A stretch of 64,000 nt of DNA from Acidobacteriota bacterium (GTDB lineage: Bacteria; Acidobacteriota; Blastocatellia; RBC074), in the NCBI GenBank assembly GCA_018269055.1, contig JAFDVI010000034.1, positions 58,067-122,066 on the forward strand. The letters are read 5' to 3'. The notes below the pieces were generated by a model. The model made no database searches, was not told where the DNA came from, and worked only from the letters and a program-made list of their open reading frames with translations. This document shows positions 19,024-28,267 of this stretch, piece after piece. The translations under genes and the position numbers were made by a program. The stretch's first letter is position 1, and each line of letters starts with the position of its first letter.

Positions 19024-19740
19024 ATGAACAACTCAATTTACACGCGTCGAGATTTTTTGGGCAGCGCCGCCTGGACACTTGCGGCTGGAACCGCTGCGTT
19101 GTATGTGCCCGGCGTGTTCGCGCAGCAATTGCAGCAAACTCCACGGCAAACCGAAGGGCCGTTTTATCCGAACCATTTGCCGCTTGATACGGACAATGAC
19201 TTGCTGATTGTGAATGACAACATCACGCCTGCCGTGGGAACCATCACGCATCTGACCGGGCGTGTGCTGAATGCGAAAGGCGAACCGGTTCGCAACGCGG
19301 TTGTCGAAATCTGGCAATGTGACAACAACGGCGCTTATCTGCACACCGGCACAGGAAATGCCGAAAACCGGGACAAAAGCTTTCAAGGCTTTGGCCGATT
19401 CGTCACAGGTTCGACGGGCGAATACTATTTCCGAACCATCAAACCTGTGCCGTATCCGGGCCGAACGCCTCACATTCATTACATCGTCAAACAAGCCGAC
19501 AAACGCATGTTGACGACGCAGTTGTACATCAAAGGCTTTCCGGGAAATGAACGCGACGGCATTTGGAAAGGACTCGGTCAAAAAGCCAACCTAGTCACGA
19601 CCGAGTTCAAACCGATCAAGGATTCCAGGCTTGGCGAAGTCGCGGCGAACTTTGAAATCGTGCTTGGCGCGACGCCCGAAGACCCGAAGCAGGATCAATT
19701 TCGTGGCGGCCCGCCACCGCCTCCATCACGGCGTGGCTAA
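19024..19740 (+). CDS. TAT-exported intradiol ring-cleavage dioxygenase
   Basis: A 238-residue exported dioxygenase with a twin-arginine signal (YTRRDFLGSAAW). The catalytic domain (about 36-225) has TEGPFYPNH, then ligands Tyr105, Tyr144, His150 and His152 (PYPGRTPHIHY) and Arg147. The spacing is identical to that of the fused enzyme upstream, but this one ends in a short Pro-rich tail with no TIGR03437 domain. AAGGAGAACAACG precedes the ATG at 19024; the frame is open further upstream but runs through the pseudogene. Probably an extracytoplasmic catechol or hydroxyquinol type enzyme; the substrate is unknown. A terminator follows. Confidence 0.92.
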   Translation: MNNSIYTRRDFLGSAAWTLAAGTAALYVPGVFAQQLQQTPRQTEGPFYPNHLPLDTDNDLLIVNDNITPAVGTITHLTGRVLNAKGEPVRNAVVEIWQCDNNGAYLHTGTGNAENRDKSFQGFGRFVTGSTGEYYFRTIKPVPYPGRTPHIHYIVKQADKRMLTTQLYIKGFPGNERDGIWKGLGQKANLVTTEFKPIKDSRLGEVAANFEIVLGATPEDPKQDQFRGGPPPPPSRRG

Positions 19741-19764
19741 AACTCAAGGAAACGGCGAAAATGC

Positions 19765-19800
19765 GGCGGAGCAGTTTTGAAAAACTCGCTCCGCCTTTTT
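19765..19800 (+). terminator. Rho-independent terminator
   Basis: Stem GGCGGAGC/GCTCCGCC extended by an AGTTTT/AAAACT pair with one bulge, followed by five T residues. It lies 25 bases after the second dioxygenase gene and just before the ribosome binding site of the VWFA gene. Confidence 0.88.
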
Positions 19801-19812
19801 GCAGGAGAAATC

Positions 19813-21135
19813 ATGCCGACAACAATGTTTCGCCGTTGCCTGATCGCGTTGGTCGCTGTGGTCGCGTTCAACTGTTTCGCCACCTTTGCGCAGAGACAGG
19901 ACGACAAGAAAAAACCTCAACCCGCCGACCAACTGGACAGCATCAAAATTGACGCCGATCTGGTAACGGTTCCGATTCTTGCCACAGACAACACGGACTC
20001 GTATGTATCCGACCTTCGTCAGGAGGAGTTTTCTGTCGTCGAAGACGGTGTTAAACAGAAAATCGCCTTGTTTGATGGCGTCAGGGAACCCTTTCACGTC
20101 GTACTGGTTGTAGATACCGGTTTGAGCCTCAATCCGGAAGATTTGAGACGAGTCAAAATGGCGGCGCATGAATTTCTGGAACAACTGCGAGGCGGCGACC
20201 GAATCAGTGTGATCTCTTTCAATGACACTGTGAAAGAAGGGTGTTTCTTTAGCGGTGACCATGCGGTTTTGCGAAATACCATCAACAGCATGCCAGCGGG
20301 TGGCGGAACCAAAGTGTACGATGCTATGGCTCATGCGCTGGATGTGCTGAAGCGCGCAAACACCAAACGCAATGTCATTGTCATATTGACGGATGGGGTT
20401 GATTGGCACAGCGATTCATCCACTTTCGAGCAAAGCATTCAGGATTTGGAAGAATCCGGCACGCTTGTTTATGCGATCCGGTACAACAATCGTTCCCAAA
20501 TTGAAACGATGTTGCGAAAACAAAGAACGCCAGATTTCGATGCGGTTTTCGGAGCCGGCGGAATCGGCAGTGTCTCTACGACGACGGCGCCCGCAGACAC
20601 AAAAGATTCGGCACAAACGGTTGATCAGCAGAGTCGTACCATACCGAATCGGTTGCCGGCTCCCCCCAGCGGACGCGGTCGGTATCCTGATGGACGTGTT
20701 CCCAACGGCAGAGATATTCCAGATACCGGGGGACCCAGTCGCGATCCCGATATGCGACGCCCGCCGAATCCGCGCGATTACCCGGATAACCCTCGCCCCG
20801 CCTCGAACCCACCAACTGTTCCGACGGCTTCCGGGCGCGTGCCCACAGTTGACGTAGCTCCGACGTTGGACAACGCTTACAACGCGGCAGATCAATACTT
20901 GAAACAACTGGCTGATACGACGGGCGGGGAATTGCATCGAACTGATAAGGTAACGGACTTTCCGGATATTTTTCAGAAAATCTCCAGCGATTTGCGAAAC
21001 CAATACCTTCTCGGTTATTACCCCACCAACGCCGCGCGCGACGGCAAATTCCACAAGATCAAAGTTCAAACGACGCGGAAAGATGTCATTATCCGAACGC
21101 GTTCCGGGTATCGCGCCAGTTCCACAAAACCGTAA
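19813..21135 (+). CDS. Exported VWFA-related protein (TIGR03436, Acidobacteria type)
   Basis: A 440-residue protein: signal peptide (1-27), an N-terminal beta region (DLVTVPILATDN, then YVSDLRQEEFSVVEDGVKQ) and a von Willebrand A domain with VVLVVDTGLSLNPEDLRRVK. A long Pro/Arg/Asp-rich low-complexity insert (about 245-340) follows, then a final segment (LLGYYPTNAARDGKFHKIKV and TRSGYRA) typical of TIGR03436. The MIDAS motif is DTGLS rather than DxSxS, so metal binding may be altered. The start at 19813 is chosen for AGGAGAAATC upstream. Role unknown; VWA domains mediate protein-protein or metal-dependent contacts. Only 31 bases separate it from the YVTN lipoprotein gene. Confidence 0.88.
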   Translation: MPTTMFRRCLIALVAVVAFNCFATFAQRQDDKKKPQPADQLDSIKIDADLVTVPILATDNTDSYVSDLRQEEFSVVEDGVKQKIALFDGVREPFHVVLVVDTGLSLNPEDLRRVKMAAHEFLEQLRGGDRISVISFNDTVKEGCFFSGDHAVLRNTINSMPAGGGTKVYDAMAHALDVLKRANTKRNVIVILTDGVDWHSDSSTFEQSIQDLEESGTLVYAIRYNNRSQIETMLRKQRTPDFDAVFGAGGIGSVSTTTAPADTKDSAQTVDQQSRTIPNRLPAPPSGRGRYPDGRVPNGRDIPDTGGPSRDPDMRRPPNPRDYPDNPRPASNPPTVPTASGRVPTVDVAPTLDNAYNAADQYLKQLADTTGGELHRTDKVTDFPDIFQKISSDLRNQYLLGYYPTNAARDGKFHKIKVQTTRKDVIIRTRSGYRASSTKP

Positions 21136-21166
21136 AAGATATGACTTCTCAAGGAGAATCAATGCA

Positions 21167-22264
21167 ATGAAGAAGCTTGTTTGTTGGTCGGTCGCTTGCT
21201 GGTTGATGGCGGTTGCCGCCGGGTGTGCAAAGGAAGCCCCGAAACCCGCGACGAAAGAATCCACCGCCGGTTCACCGGCGAGCACGGCAAAAATCCCCGA
21301 ATGGAAATCCGGCTATCGTGTATTTGTCACGAATGAAACCACCGGCGATTTGAGCATCATTGATGGGACGACGCTGGAAGTCATTGGCACAGTTGCGCTG
21401 GGCAAACGCCCGCGCGGCATTCACGCCAGCCCCGACGGTAAAACGATTTATGTCGCGCTAAGTGGTTCGCCGATGGCGCCTCCGGGCGTGGACGAAAGCA
21501 CGTTGCCGCCGCCGGATAAAAGCGCGGACGGCATTGGCGTGTATGACATCGAGCAAAACAAGATCGTGCGGATTCTGGAAAGCGGCTCCGATCCGGAAAA
21601 TTTCGACATTAGCCATGACGGCAACACAATCTTTGTTTCCAACGAAGATGCCGGGGGCATAAGCTTTGTGGACATTCCCAGCGGCAAACTGATCCAGACG
21701 ATTTTGACCGGCGGAGAAGCCGAAGGCGTGGCGCTGGCCCCGGACGGCAAGCACGTTTATTCAACCGAAGAAAACGACGGAACCGTTACAATGGTGGATG
21801 TTGCCGCACGCAAAAAGCTGAAGAGCTTTAAGGTGGGACGTCGCCCGCGCAACATCATTTTCATGCCGGATGGCAAACACGCCTACGTTTCGGCGGAAAA
21901 CGACGGAACGATTACTTTGTTTGACGCGGTGAAAAATGCGCCGGTGAAAACCATCCAGCTCGGTGCGGCGGGCGAAATCAAACCGATGGGATTTGCGCTG
22001 TCGCCGGACGCTTCGCAGCTTTATGTCAGCACAGGGCGCGGCAAGAAAATCTTTGTCGTTGACCCCAAAACCAATCAAGTGACGGGTTCTTTTGAGGTCG
22101 GAACCCGTCCCTGGGGGATTGCGCTTTCGCCGGATGGAAAAACGTTGTTCACGGCCAATGGCCCCGCCAACGATGTATCCGTGGTTGACGTCGCCGGACA
22201 AACGGTAACCAAAAAACTGAAGCTGACGGGCAGTCCGTGGGGAGTTCTGGTGCTCAGCAAATAA
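21167..22264 (+). CDS. YVTN beta-propeller lipoprotein
   Basis: A 365-residue predicted lipoprotein. A lipobox (VAAGC, Cys near residue 20) ends the signal peptide, a short linker follows, and then about seven YVTN-type blades fill the rest (repeated IDGTTLEVIGTVALGKRP-like, SPDGK and LFVANG patterns). Such propellers are surface or periplasmic proteins that bind partners or cofactors; some carry metal or quinone cofactors, but nothing here indicates which. AAGGAGAATCAATGCA precedes the ATG at 21167. It lies 31 bases after the VWFA gene, so the two may form an operon. A strong terminator shared with the convergent TonB receptor follows. Confidence 0.88.
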   Translation: MKKLVCWSVACWLMAVAAGCAKEAPKPATKESTAGSPASTAKIPEWKSGYRVFVTNETTGDLSIIDGTTLEVIGTVALGKRPRGIHASPDGKTIYVALSGSPMAPPGVDESTLPPPDKSADGIGVYDIEQNKIVRILESGSDPENFDISHDGNTIFVSNEDAGGISFVDIPSGKLIQTILTGGEAEGVALAPDGKHVYSTEENDGTVTMVDVAARKKLKSFKVGRRPRNIIFMPDGKHAYVSAENDGTITLFDAVKNAPVKTIQLGAAGEIKPMGFALSPDASQLYVSTGRGKKIFVVDPKTNQVTGSFEVGTRPWGIALSPDGKTLFTANGPANDVSVVDVAGQTVTKKLKLTGSPWGVLVLSK

Positions 22265-22290
22265 CCTCCAAGTGTTTGCACCGCACAATG

Positions 22291-22333
22291 AAAATCGCCG
22301 GAGCCTGGGAACATCCCAGACTCCGGCGATTTT
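22291..22333. terminator. Bidirectional terminator
   Basis: A nearly perfect stem of about 20 bp: AAAATCGCCGGAG (22291-22303) with its complement (22321-22333), continued inside by CTGGGA/TCCCAG. A-rich and T-rich flanks fit termination of both convergent genes. Confidence 0.92.
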
Positions 22334-22356
22334 GTTTTGAGAATTAATTGCCAACG

Positions 22357-25300
22357 TTAGAAGTTAGCCTTCAATCCCATGACGATGCGGCGTGAATTGG
22401 CTGCGCCCGTGAACGAACCAAACAGCGCATTGGTCTGGTAACCAGTCGCGCCCGGCTGTTTGGTCAGGTCAAACCGCGCAGTCGTATCCACGCTGGTGAA
22501 TTGTGTATGGTTGAAGGCGTTGTACATCTCCAACCGGTATTGCAACCGCACGCCGTGTTCGCCGCCGATGACGAAGTTCTTGAACAGTGAAATGTCCCAG
22601 TTGTTGGTGCCGGGCAACCGGATCAAGTCTTTCGCGGCATTGCCGATGCCGAAATCGGCTTTGGAAGGCGCTTGCACGGCCGATGTGTTGAAGAAACGGC
22701 TGAACGTTTGCTCGTCCTTCGGCAGGATCGGATTGGCAACCAGCACCACGCGGCTGTCAATGCCGCCGCCGCTGCCGCCAACCAGGTCGGTGCCTTGCAC
22801 CGTACTGTAACCGATGCCGGACGGCGCGCCGCTGATGAACGACGTGATGCCCGACAGCTCCCAGCCGTCCAACGCCTGGCGCGTCAATCCGTTGTTCCAG
22901 TACTTGCTCAGTCCTGGCAGTTTGTAAACGTAATTGATCGTCATGTTGTGCGTGCGATCAAATCCCGCTCTTCCGTAATTACGGATGCGCGGATCAATGA
23001 AGGGGTTGACGTTGTTGTTGTTGCCATCCACCAAATCCATCGCCTTTGACCAGGTATATGCCAACCCGAACGACAGGCTGGAAGAGAAGCGGCGATTCGC
23101 CTGAACCTGCAAGGCGTGATAGTTCGAGTTCGAGGAGAATTCGATATAGTTGATGTCCGCGTAGCCCTTGTATGGACGCAGGAAGTTATCAGGCAGCGGC
23201 GTGGCTCCGCCGGAAACCGTCTGGTCTATCGCCGATGCTTGGAAGCGACCGCCGTACGGGACGGAATTGATGCTGCGGCGTTGCAACAGATGGCGAGCCA
23301 GCGAACCGACATACGCCACGTCCAGCACCGTATTGAAGCCGATGTCGCGCTGCACGCCCAAACTGAAGTTGTACACAGACGGAGAATCGTAATCGCGCTG
23401 GATGCCGAACACACCTGCCGGAGTAACGCTCAATGGGGTCGCAAGCAGGTCTTTGATTGTGGTGAAGTTCGCCGTCGCAGTGATGACGTTCGGCGGCAAT
23501 TCGACCAGTTGCAGCACTTGATCGTCGTTGATGCGGTCGTAGAAAATTCCTACGCCGCCACGAACCGAAGTTTTGCCGTCGCCGAACACGTCATACGCAA
23601 ATCCGACGCGTGGGCCAAGATTGATTCCAGGTGAGTTCAGAACGCTTTCCTTGATCACGCTCATTCCCTGAAACGGAGTCCCTGTGCCAGCGGCAAACGT
23701 GCCGATTTTTACCGAAGGCAGTGTTTGTCCCGTGATGGGGTTTCGAGCCACGCGGTTTGCGCCGGAGCAGGGATTCGCCGTCAAACAAAACGGTGTCATC
23801 AGCGCTGGTTGTTTTGACGCGTCGTACAACGTTGGATCGAAGAACGCCAGGTTGTCGCCCGCGCTCAACGTCGGTTGAATCCAATAAAAACGCAGGCCGT
23901 AATCCAGCGTCAGCCGTTTGGTCGCTTTCCAATTGTCTTGCAAAAACCATTCGACATTCTTATACCGCGCGTGGCCATTCAGTTTGCCGTTGGCTTCGGT
24001 GTAAGAGTTGACTACACCGAGCAGCGCGTTGGCGAACGGGTGGTTCGTATCCAGCGGGTTGTTGGTATTGCGGTCAAAACTGAATGTGCCGTTGAAGGCC
24101 GATGCGCGCGCCGCGTTGCGCGTGGTGTATTCCAGATAGAAGCCCGCCTTCATGTTGTGGCCGCCCCAAATCTTGGAAATGTTGTCGGAATAGTTCCAAA
24201 TGTTGTTGGTTCCAAAGAATGGGAAGCGCTGTTCGATGTTGAATTGCGGCGCGTTGGAAATGCCGCCGAAGGTAGCGTTCGGAATCAGGTTCAGCGGATT
24301 GCTGGCCGGATAAAACTGCGGCAATGTCAACCCGATCTTGTTGCGGTCGTTGCGGTCTATGCCCGCTTGATTGAGCGGTTCGACCGTTTGCAATGCGCGG
24401 TTGATGCCGAAGGTGAATTCGTTGGTCAGCGTGGGGTCGAAGGTGTGAATCAATGTGCTGACCAGGCCTTCGCTCTTGATCTGGTATTTGATCGGGAATT
24501 GCGGCCAGACGTTCGACGCCAGCACAAAGTTGAAATCGCCTTTGTACTGTTCGTTGTTGTGAATGCCGCGCGCATAAAAGGTCGTTTTTTGAGTAATGTT
24601 CCAATCCACGCGCAAAATTTCTTCGCGGCGAGGTTGGTTGACGGTGCTCTGGAACACGTTGTTGTAGTTGTTGCCGACCAACGACGGATCGTAGTTGGGC
24701 AGAGGGAAAATGCCGAGCAGTTTCTGGCCATTGGCGTCAATCCGGTTGGCCGGAATCTTGTTGTCCGGGAATGCCTGGCCAGTAACAGGATCGCGGATAA
24801 CGATCAACCGTCCGCTGGTGTCAAAGCTCTTGGAAAAATCGCCAGCGCGTTCCAATGCCGTCGGGTAAGTGATCGTCCCCTGGCGCGTCGGGTATGTGCG
24901 CGGCAGATATTCCTGCGACCAGAAAAAGAATAGCTTGTCACGGTTTTTGTTAAAGCTGGTGCCGGGAATCAACACCGGGCCGCCGATGTTACCGCCCCAG
25001 TAATTGAACCGATACCGCTGTTTGGGAACCTTGCGCAGGTTGTTGAAAAATTCGTTGGCGTTGAACTGTTCGTGGCGTTTGAAATAAAACCCGCCGCCGT
25101 GAAAATCGCGCGTTCCATTTTTGATGACGACGTTGATCGTGCCGCCGGAACTGCGACCATATTCGGCCTGATAATTGGTCAGCAGAACTTTTACCTCACC
25201 GATTGCGTCAAGCCCCGGGGCCAGATACGGCCCTTGCTGTGAACCGGTGTCGAGCGATGATACGCCGTCCAGCGTCAAATTGAGCGTACCCGTCCGGCTG

Positions 25301-25857
25301 CCGTTGATGTTTACGCCGACCAGATTGTTCCATCCCGGCGCTTCACGGTTGGCGGTGTCCACCACGCCGGGCAGCAACCGCACCAAACCCATGTAATCGC
25401 GGCCTTTCAGGGCGATTCCTTGAATCTGCTGTTCGTCAATCAATCCCGCGCGTTCGGCGCTTTCAGTTTTCACCAGCGATTGTTCTGCCGTCACCGTCAC
25501 GGTCTGGCTGACATCGCCGACTTCCAACGAAATTTTCCGAATGGCAACGCGGTCGTTGGCAGTCACCACAATGCCTTTCTGCTCAAACTTTTTGAAACCG
25601 CTCGCCGAAACATTCAGCGAATACGTTCCGGGCAGCAACTGCGGAACAAAGAAATTGCCGTCGCTGTCGGACGTCACTTCACGCAATTGAGCCGTTTCTT
25701 CATTTTTAACCGTGATCTTCGCGTTGGGCACAACGCCTCCATTGGGGTCGGTCAATGTGCCGGAAATCTGTCCGGTCAATCCCTGGGCAAAGGCAGGGGT
25801 GGAAAGAACGGCTGCTGAGACTGCGGCTAAAGACCATTTCAGCAAGGTTCGCAACAT
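22357..25857 (-). CDS. TonB-dependent receptor, Oar-like, with carboxypeptidase regulatory domain
   Basis: An outer-membrane protein of 1166 residues: signal peptide (1-24), a carboxypeptidase D regulatory-like Ig domain (about 27-110; GTLTDPNGGVVPNAKITV, YSLNVSASGFKKF), a plug (about 130-250; LPGVVDTANRE, NGSRTGTLNLTLDGV, YGRSSGGTINVVIKNGTRDF) and a large beta-barrel ending in the expected aromatic position (VMGLKANF). This architecture is greatly expanded in Acidobacteria and is usually linked to uptake of oligosaccharides or peptides. AGGAGGAACTT precedes the ATG. It stands alone on the minus strand; the ligand cannot be inferred. Confidence 0.95.
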   Translation of the reverse strand: MLRTLLKWSLAAVSAAVLSTPAFAQGLTGQISGTLTDPNGGVVPNAKITVKNEETAQLREVTSDSDGNFFVPQLLPGTYSLNVSASGFKKFEQKGIVVTANDRVAIRKISLEVGDVSQTVTVTAEQSLVKTESAERAGLIDEQQIQGIALKGRDYMGLVRLLPGVVDTANREAPGWNNLVGVNINGSRTGTLNLTLDGVSSLDTGSQQGPYLAPGLDAIGEVKVLLTNYQAEYGRSSGGTINVVIKNGTRDFHGGGFYFKRHEQFNANEFFNNLRKVPKQRYRFNYWGGNIGGPVLIPGTSFNKNRDKLFFFWSQEYLPRTYPTRQGTITYPTALERAGDFSKSFDTSGRLIVIRDPVTGQAFPDNKIPANRIDANGQKLLGIFPLPNYDPSLVGNNYNNVFQSTVNQPRREEILRVDWNITQKTTFYARGIHNNEQYKGDFNFVLASNVWPQFPIKYQIKSEGLVSTLIHTFDPTLTNEFTFGINRALQTVEPLNQAGIDRNDRNKIGLTLPQFYPASNPLNLIPNATFGGISNAPQFNIEQRFPFFGTNNIWNYSDNISKIWGGHNMKAGFYLEYTTRNAARASAFNGTFSFDRNTNNPLDTNHPFANALLGVVNSYTEANGKLNGHARYKNVEWFLQDNWKATKRLTLDYGLRFYWIQPTLSAGDNLAFFDPTLYDASKQPALMTPFCLTANPCSGANRVARNPITGQTLPSVKIGTFAAGTGTPFQGMSVIKESVLNSPGINLGPRVGFAYDVFGDGKTSVRGGVGIFYDRINDDQVLQLVELPPNVITATANFTTIKDLLATPLSVTPAGVFGIQRDYDSPSVYNFSLGVQRDIGFNTVLDVAYVGSLARHLLQRRSINSVPYGGRFQASAIDQTVSGGATPLPDNFLRPYKGYADINYIEFSSNSNYHALQVQANRRFSSSLSFGLAYTWSKAMDLVDGNNNNVNPFIDPRIRNYGRAGFDRTHNMTINYVYKLPGLSKYWNNGLTRQALDGWELSGITSFISGAPSGIGYSTVQGTDLVGGSGGGIDSRVVLVANPILPKDEQTFSRFFNTSAVQAPSKADFGIGNAAKDLIRLPGTNNWDISLFKNFVIGGEHGVRLQYRLEMYNAFNHTQFTSVDTTARFDLTKQPGATGYQTNALFGSFTGAANSRRIVMGLKANF

Positions 25858-26106
25858 AAAGTTCCTCCTACTATGGGTTTATTCGGCCTGTAAACCAGCC
25901 GGGGATCAGTGTGGTTACGACAGAAATCAGCACGGAAATCCCCTGCCTGATTTTCACGCGTAACAGCTTCTCTTCGTTTTGAGAACAGCAAAGCTTGAAA
26001 AATTGTCGTCCTGTCGTTTTCCAGGAAGATTGGTAAGACCTACTTAGGATATGCGAATAGTATAGCCAGATGGAAACAGAGGCAAGGTTGCAGAGAGAGA
26101 AAATGG
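25858..26106. other. Promoter region of the TonB receptor
   Basis: About 250 bases without a gene. They hold the ribosome binding site of the receptor next to its start, and the 11-mer ATTGGTAAGAC at 26029-26039, which is also found at 17085-17095. I see no other clear structure. Confidence 0.4.
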
Positions 26107-26153
26107 CAAACGGCCTGAAAAATTCCAGCGAGCGGAATTTTCCAGGCCGTTTG
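26107..26153 (-). terminator. Terminator hairpin of the DUF1080 gene
   Basis: A near-perfect 20-bp inverted repeat (26107-26126 and 26134-26153, core AAACGGCCTG with complement) just beyond the stop codon of the minus-strand DUF1080 gene. The T-run on the minus strand is modest. Confidence 0.8.
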
Positions 26154-26166
26154 GCGAAGCAATCAC

Positions 26167-26946
26167 TTACAAATTTTTCAGCCAGATGTTGCGATATTCG
26201 ACTTTCATCGGCGGCCCCTGGTGAAGCTGAAAGCCTAATAGTCCGCCCATCGCTCGGCCACCCGGATCATCGTCAATTGCTTCAGCCATCAGGTGGCCGT
26301 TCAAAATATGGGTCAGCCGATTGCCACGCGCGATGATGTGAAGCTGATTCCAATCCGTCGTTTTAATTGCTGCTTTCAGATCGTCGCCGCCGCGCAGATT
26401 GGCAATGACCTGTTTCTTGCCGGGCGTCAGTTGCGTCATCTGGCCGCGCAAGGCCAAAAATCCGCGCCCGCGTTCTTCGTAAAGCTGACCCGTATACTGG
26501 TTGGCGAAATCAATATCGGCCTGATACCCCTTCAAAACCCATTTGCCGACATCGGGCAATTCGATGCTGCGATATTGCACGCCGCTATTGGTAGAGTTGA
26601 TGCGATATTCCAGCTTCAACTCAAAATCGCCGGGCTGACCGCCGCGATAGATGATAAACGTATTGAGCTTCAGCGGCTTTTCCGCAGTGGTTTCCCCGAT
26701 GATGGAATCATTTTCGGTTCGCCAATAATCAGGATTGCCATCCCAGCCTTTCAGCGTTTTGCCATCGAAAATTTGGGTAAAGCCTGTGTGGTCATCCGCT
26801 GCCATTGGATCAATGCCGGTGCGCATGCCGCCGCCCGGCGGGCGACCCTGCCCACCCTGCGGCGGCGGACCTTGCTGGGCAGCAACCGCTAAGCTCAAAA
26901 GAATTGCCGCACACAGCGCGACCGAAATTGCAACGAGTCTTTTCAT
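26167..26946 (-). CDS. DUF1080 protein, 3-keto-disaccharide hydrolase-like
   Basis: A 259-residue exported protein: signal peptide (1-23), a Pro/Gly/Gln-rich linker (24-45) and a single DUF1080 domain (about 55-259; FTQIFDGKTLKGWDG, DFELKLEYRINSTNSGVQYR, IEVxYRNIWLKNL-type end). PF06439 members adopt a concanavalin-like fold, and some cleave 3-keto-glycosides made by Gfo/Idh dehydrogenases. A Gfo/Idh gene lies directly upstream on the same strand and a TIM-barrel isomerase further up, which fits that route. Length is normal for a one-domain member. Activity is inferred from family and context only. Confidence 0.88.
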   Translation of the reverse strand: MKRLVAISVALCAAILLSLAVAAQQGPPPQGGQGRPPGGGMRTGIDPMAADDHTGFTQIFDGKTLKGWDGNPDYWRTENDSIIGETTAEKPLKLNTFIIYRGGQPGDFELKLEYRINSTNSGVQYRSIELPDVGKWVLKGYQADIDFANQYTGQLYEERGRGFLALRGQMTQLTPGKKQVIANLRGGDDLKAAIKTTDWNQLHIIARGNRLTHILNGHLMAEAIDDDPGGRAMGGLLGFQLHQGPPMKVEYRNIWLKNL

Positions 26947-26960
26947 GTGATTCTCCGTTG

Positions 26961-27084
26961 AAAATCAAAAGGCAAATCTCAAAAGTTGAAAGGCCAATAG
27001 TCGGCACCTTCCTTTTCAGATAATCGCGCAACCTTCTGACCGTCATTTTTGATTTTTGAGATTTGCCTTTTGCCTTTTGATTTA
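26961..27084. repeat. Inverted heptad-repeat element
   Basis: The right arm (27051-27084) reads as consecutive 7-mers GATTTTT, GAGATTT, GCCTTTT, GCCTTTT, GATTTAT. The left arm (26964-26991) is the reverse complement type: ATCAAAA, GGCAAAT, CTCAAAA, GTTGAAA. The arms are separated by about 60 bases. The right arm includes the stop codon of the Gfo/Idh gene. The element resembles the short tandemly repeated repetitive (STRR) heptamers known from cyanobacteria. Confidence 0.7.
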
Positions 27085-28224
27085 TTGACCAACGCTTTCC
27101 CACTGCCGAGTCTTCGCGGATTTGAGCACGGCATCGCACACCAAATCCGTCGCCAAGCCATCGCGGAATGTCGGCCCGACTTCTTTGCCTGCGCCGACGG
27201 CTTGCAGAAAGTCCGCAAATTGATGCGTGAACGAATGTTCGTAGCCGATCTGCAAACCCGGAACCCACCAGTGACTCATGTACGGATGATCGCCGTCCGT
27301 GATGTGAACACTGCGCCATCCACGCGTTAGCCCCTCGTCCCGGTGATCGAAATACTGAAGCCGGTGCAGATCATGCAAATCCCAAAACGCCGAAGCGTGT
27401 TCGCCGTTGATTTCCAGCGTGTACAGCGCCTTGTGTCCGCGCGCGTACCGCGTTGCTTCAAACGAAGCTAGCGATCCGTTTTCAAACCGGCAGAGGAACA
27501 AACTGGCGTCATCAATGCCTACGGGTTCCACCTTGCCGGTTAGGTTGTGCTGGCGCTCTTTGACGAAGGTTTCGGTCATCGCCACGACTTCCTTGATCGG
27601 ACCGTTCAACCACATTGCCGTGTCAATGTTGTGCGCCAGCAAATCGCCGGTCACGCCGCTGCCCGCGACCGAAACGTCCAAACGCCACAAGCCTTCGCCG
27701 CCCTGCGGCAGGTCTTGAGAGATTGTCCAGTCCTGCAAAAACTTGGCGCGGTAATGGAAGATTTTTCCAAAGCGGCCTTCGTCCAGCAGATTTTTTAGCA
27801 ATGTCACTGCCGGAACTCTGCGGTAGTTGTACCAAACCGAGTTCGGCACGTTGGCGGCTTCAACCGCTTCGACCATGGCTTTGGCTTCGGCGGAATTTCG
27901 ACCGAGCGGCTTTTCGCACATGATCATCTTGCCCGCTTTGGCGGCAGCGATGGCGATTTCGGCATGCGTGTCATTGGGACTGGCGATGTCAATCAGGTCA
28001 ATGTCTTTGCGTTCGATCAGCGTGCGCCAATCGGTTTCAATGGATTCGTAGCCCCAATTCTCCGCAAAGGATTTCACGCGATCCGCATTGCGCGCGCAGA
28101 CCGCCTTGAGATTGACTTCATACGGCAAGTCAAAGAACCGCCCGGCTTGCCGAAACGCATTCGAATGCGCGCGTCCCATAAAGCCGTAGCCGATCAACCC
28201 AATATTCAAATGTTTTTTGCTCAT
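27082..28224 (-). CDS. Gfo/Idh/MocA-family oxidoreductase, cytoplasmic
   Basis: A 380-residue NAD(P)-dependent oxidoreductase without a signal peptide. Rossmann motif IGLIGYGFMGRAHSNAF at the N-terminus, the CEKPLGRN segment (EKP, catalytic-lysine region), then a C-terminal GFO_IDH_MocA domain with a histidine-rich HWWVPGLQIGYEHSF stretch. Typical substrates are sugars, inositols or their keto forms. I placed the start at MSKKHLNIG; a GTG five codons upstream is possible and neither has a good ribosome binding site. It sits upstream of the DUF1080 gene on the same strand, a pairing known from 3-keto sugar metabolism. The heptad repeat element begins at its stop codon. Confidence 0.92.
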   Translation of the reverse strand: MSKKHLNIGLIGYGFMGRAHSNAFRQAGRFFDLPYEVNLKAVCARNADRVKSFAENWGYESIETDWRTLIERKDIDLIDIASPNDTHAEIAIAAAKAGKMIMCEKPLGRNSAEAKAMVEAVEAANVPNSVWYNYRRVPAVTLLKNLLDEGRFGKIFHYRAKFLQDWTISQDLPQGGEGLWRLDVSVAGSGVTGDLLAHNIDTAMWLNGPIKEVVAMTETFVKERQHNLTGKVEPVGIDDASLFLCRFENGSLASFEATRYARGHKALYTLEINGEHASAFWDLHDLHRLQYFDHRDEGLTRGWRSVHITDGDHPYMSHWWVPGLQIGYEHSFTHQFADFLQAVGAGKEVGPTFRDGLATDLVCDAVLKSAKTRQWESVGQ

Positions 28225-28267
28225 AATATTTTCAGTCACTTATTAGGAAGTTAAACACACTGCTAAT

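Noticed and set aside
23875..24933. Long plus-strand frame (352 codons) opposite the TonB receptor
   Set aside because: Antisense shadow of the receptor; Arg/Val/Gln-rich translation without domain features.
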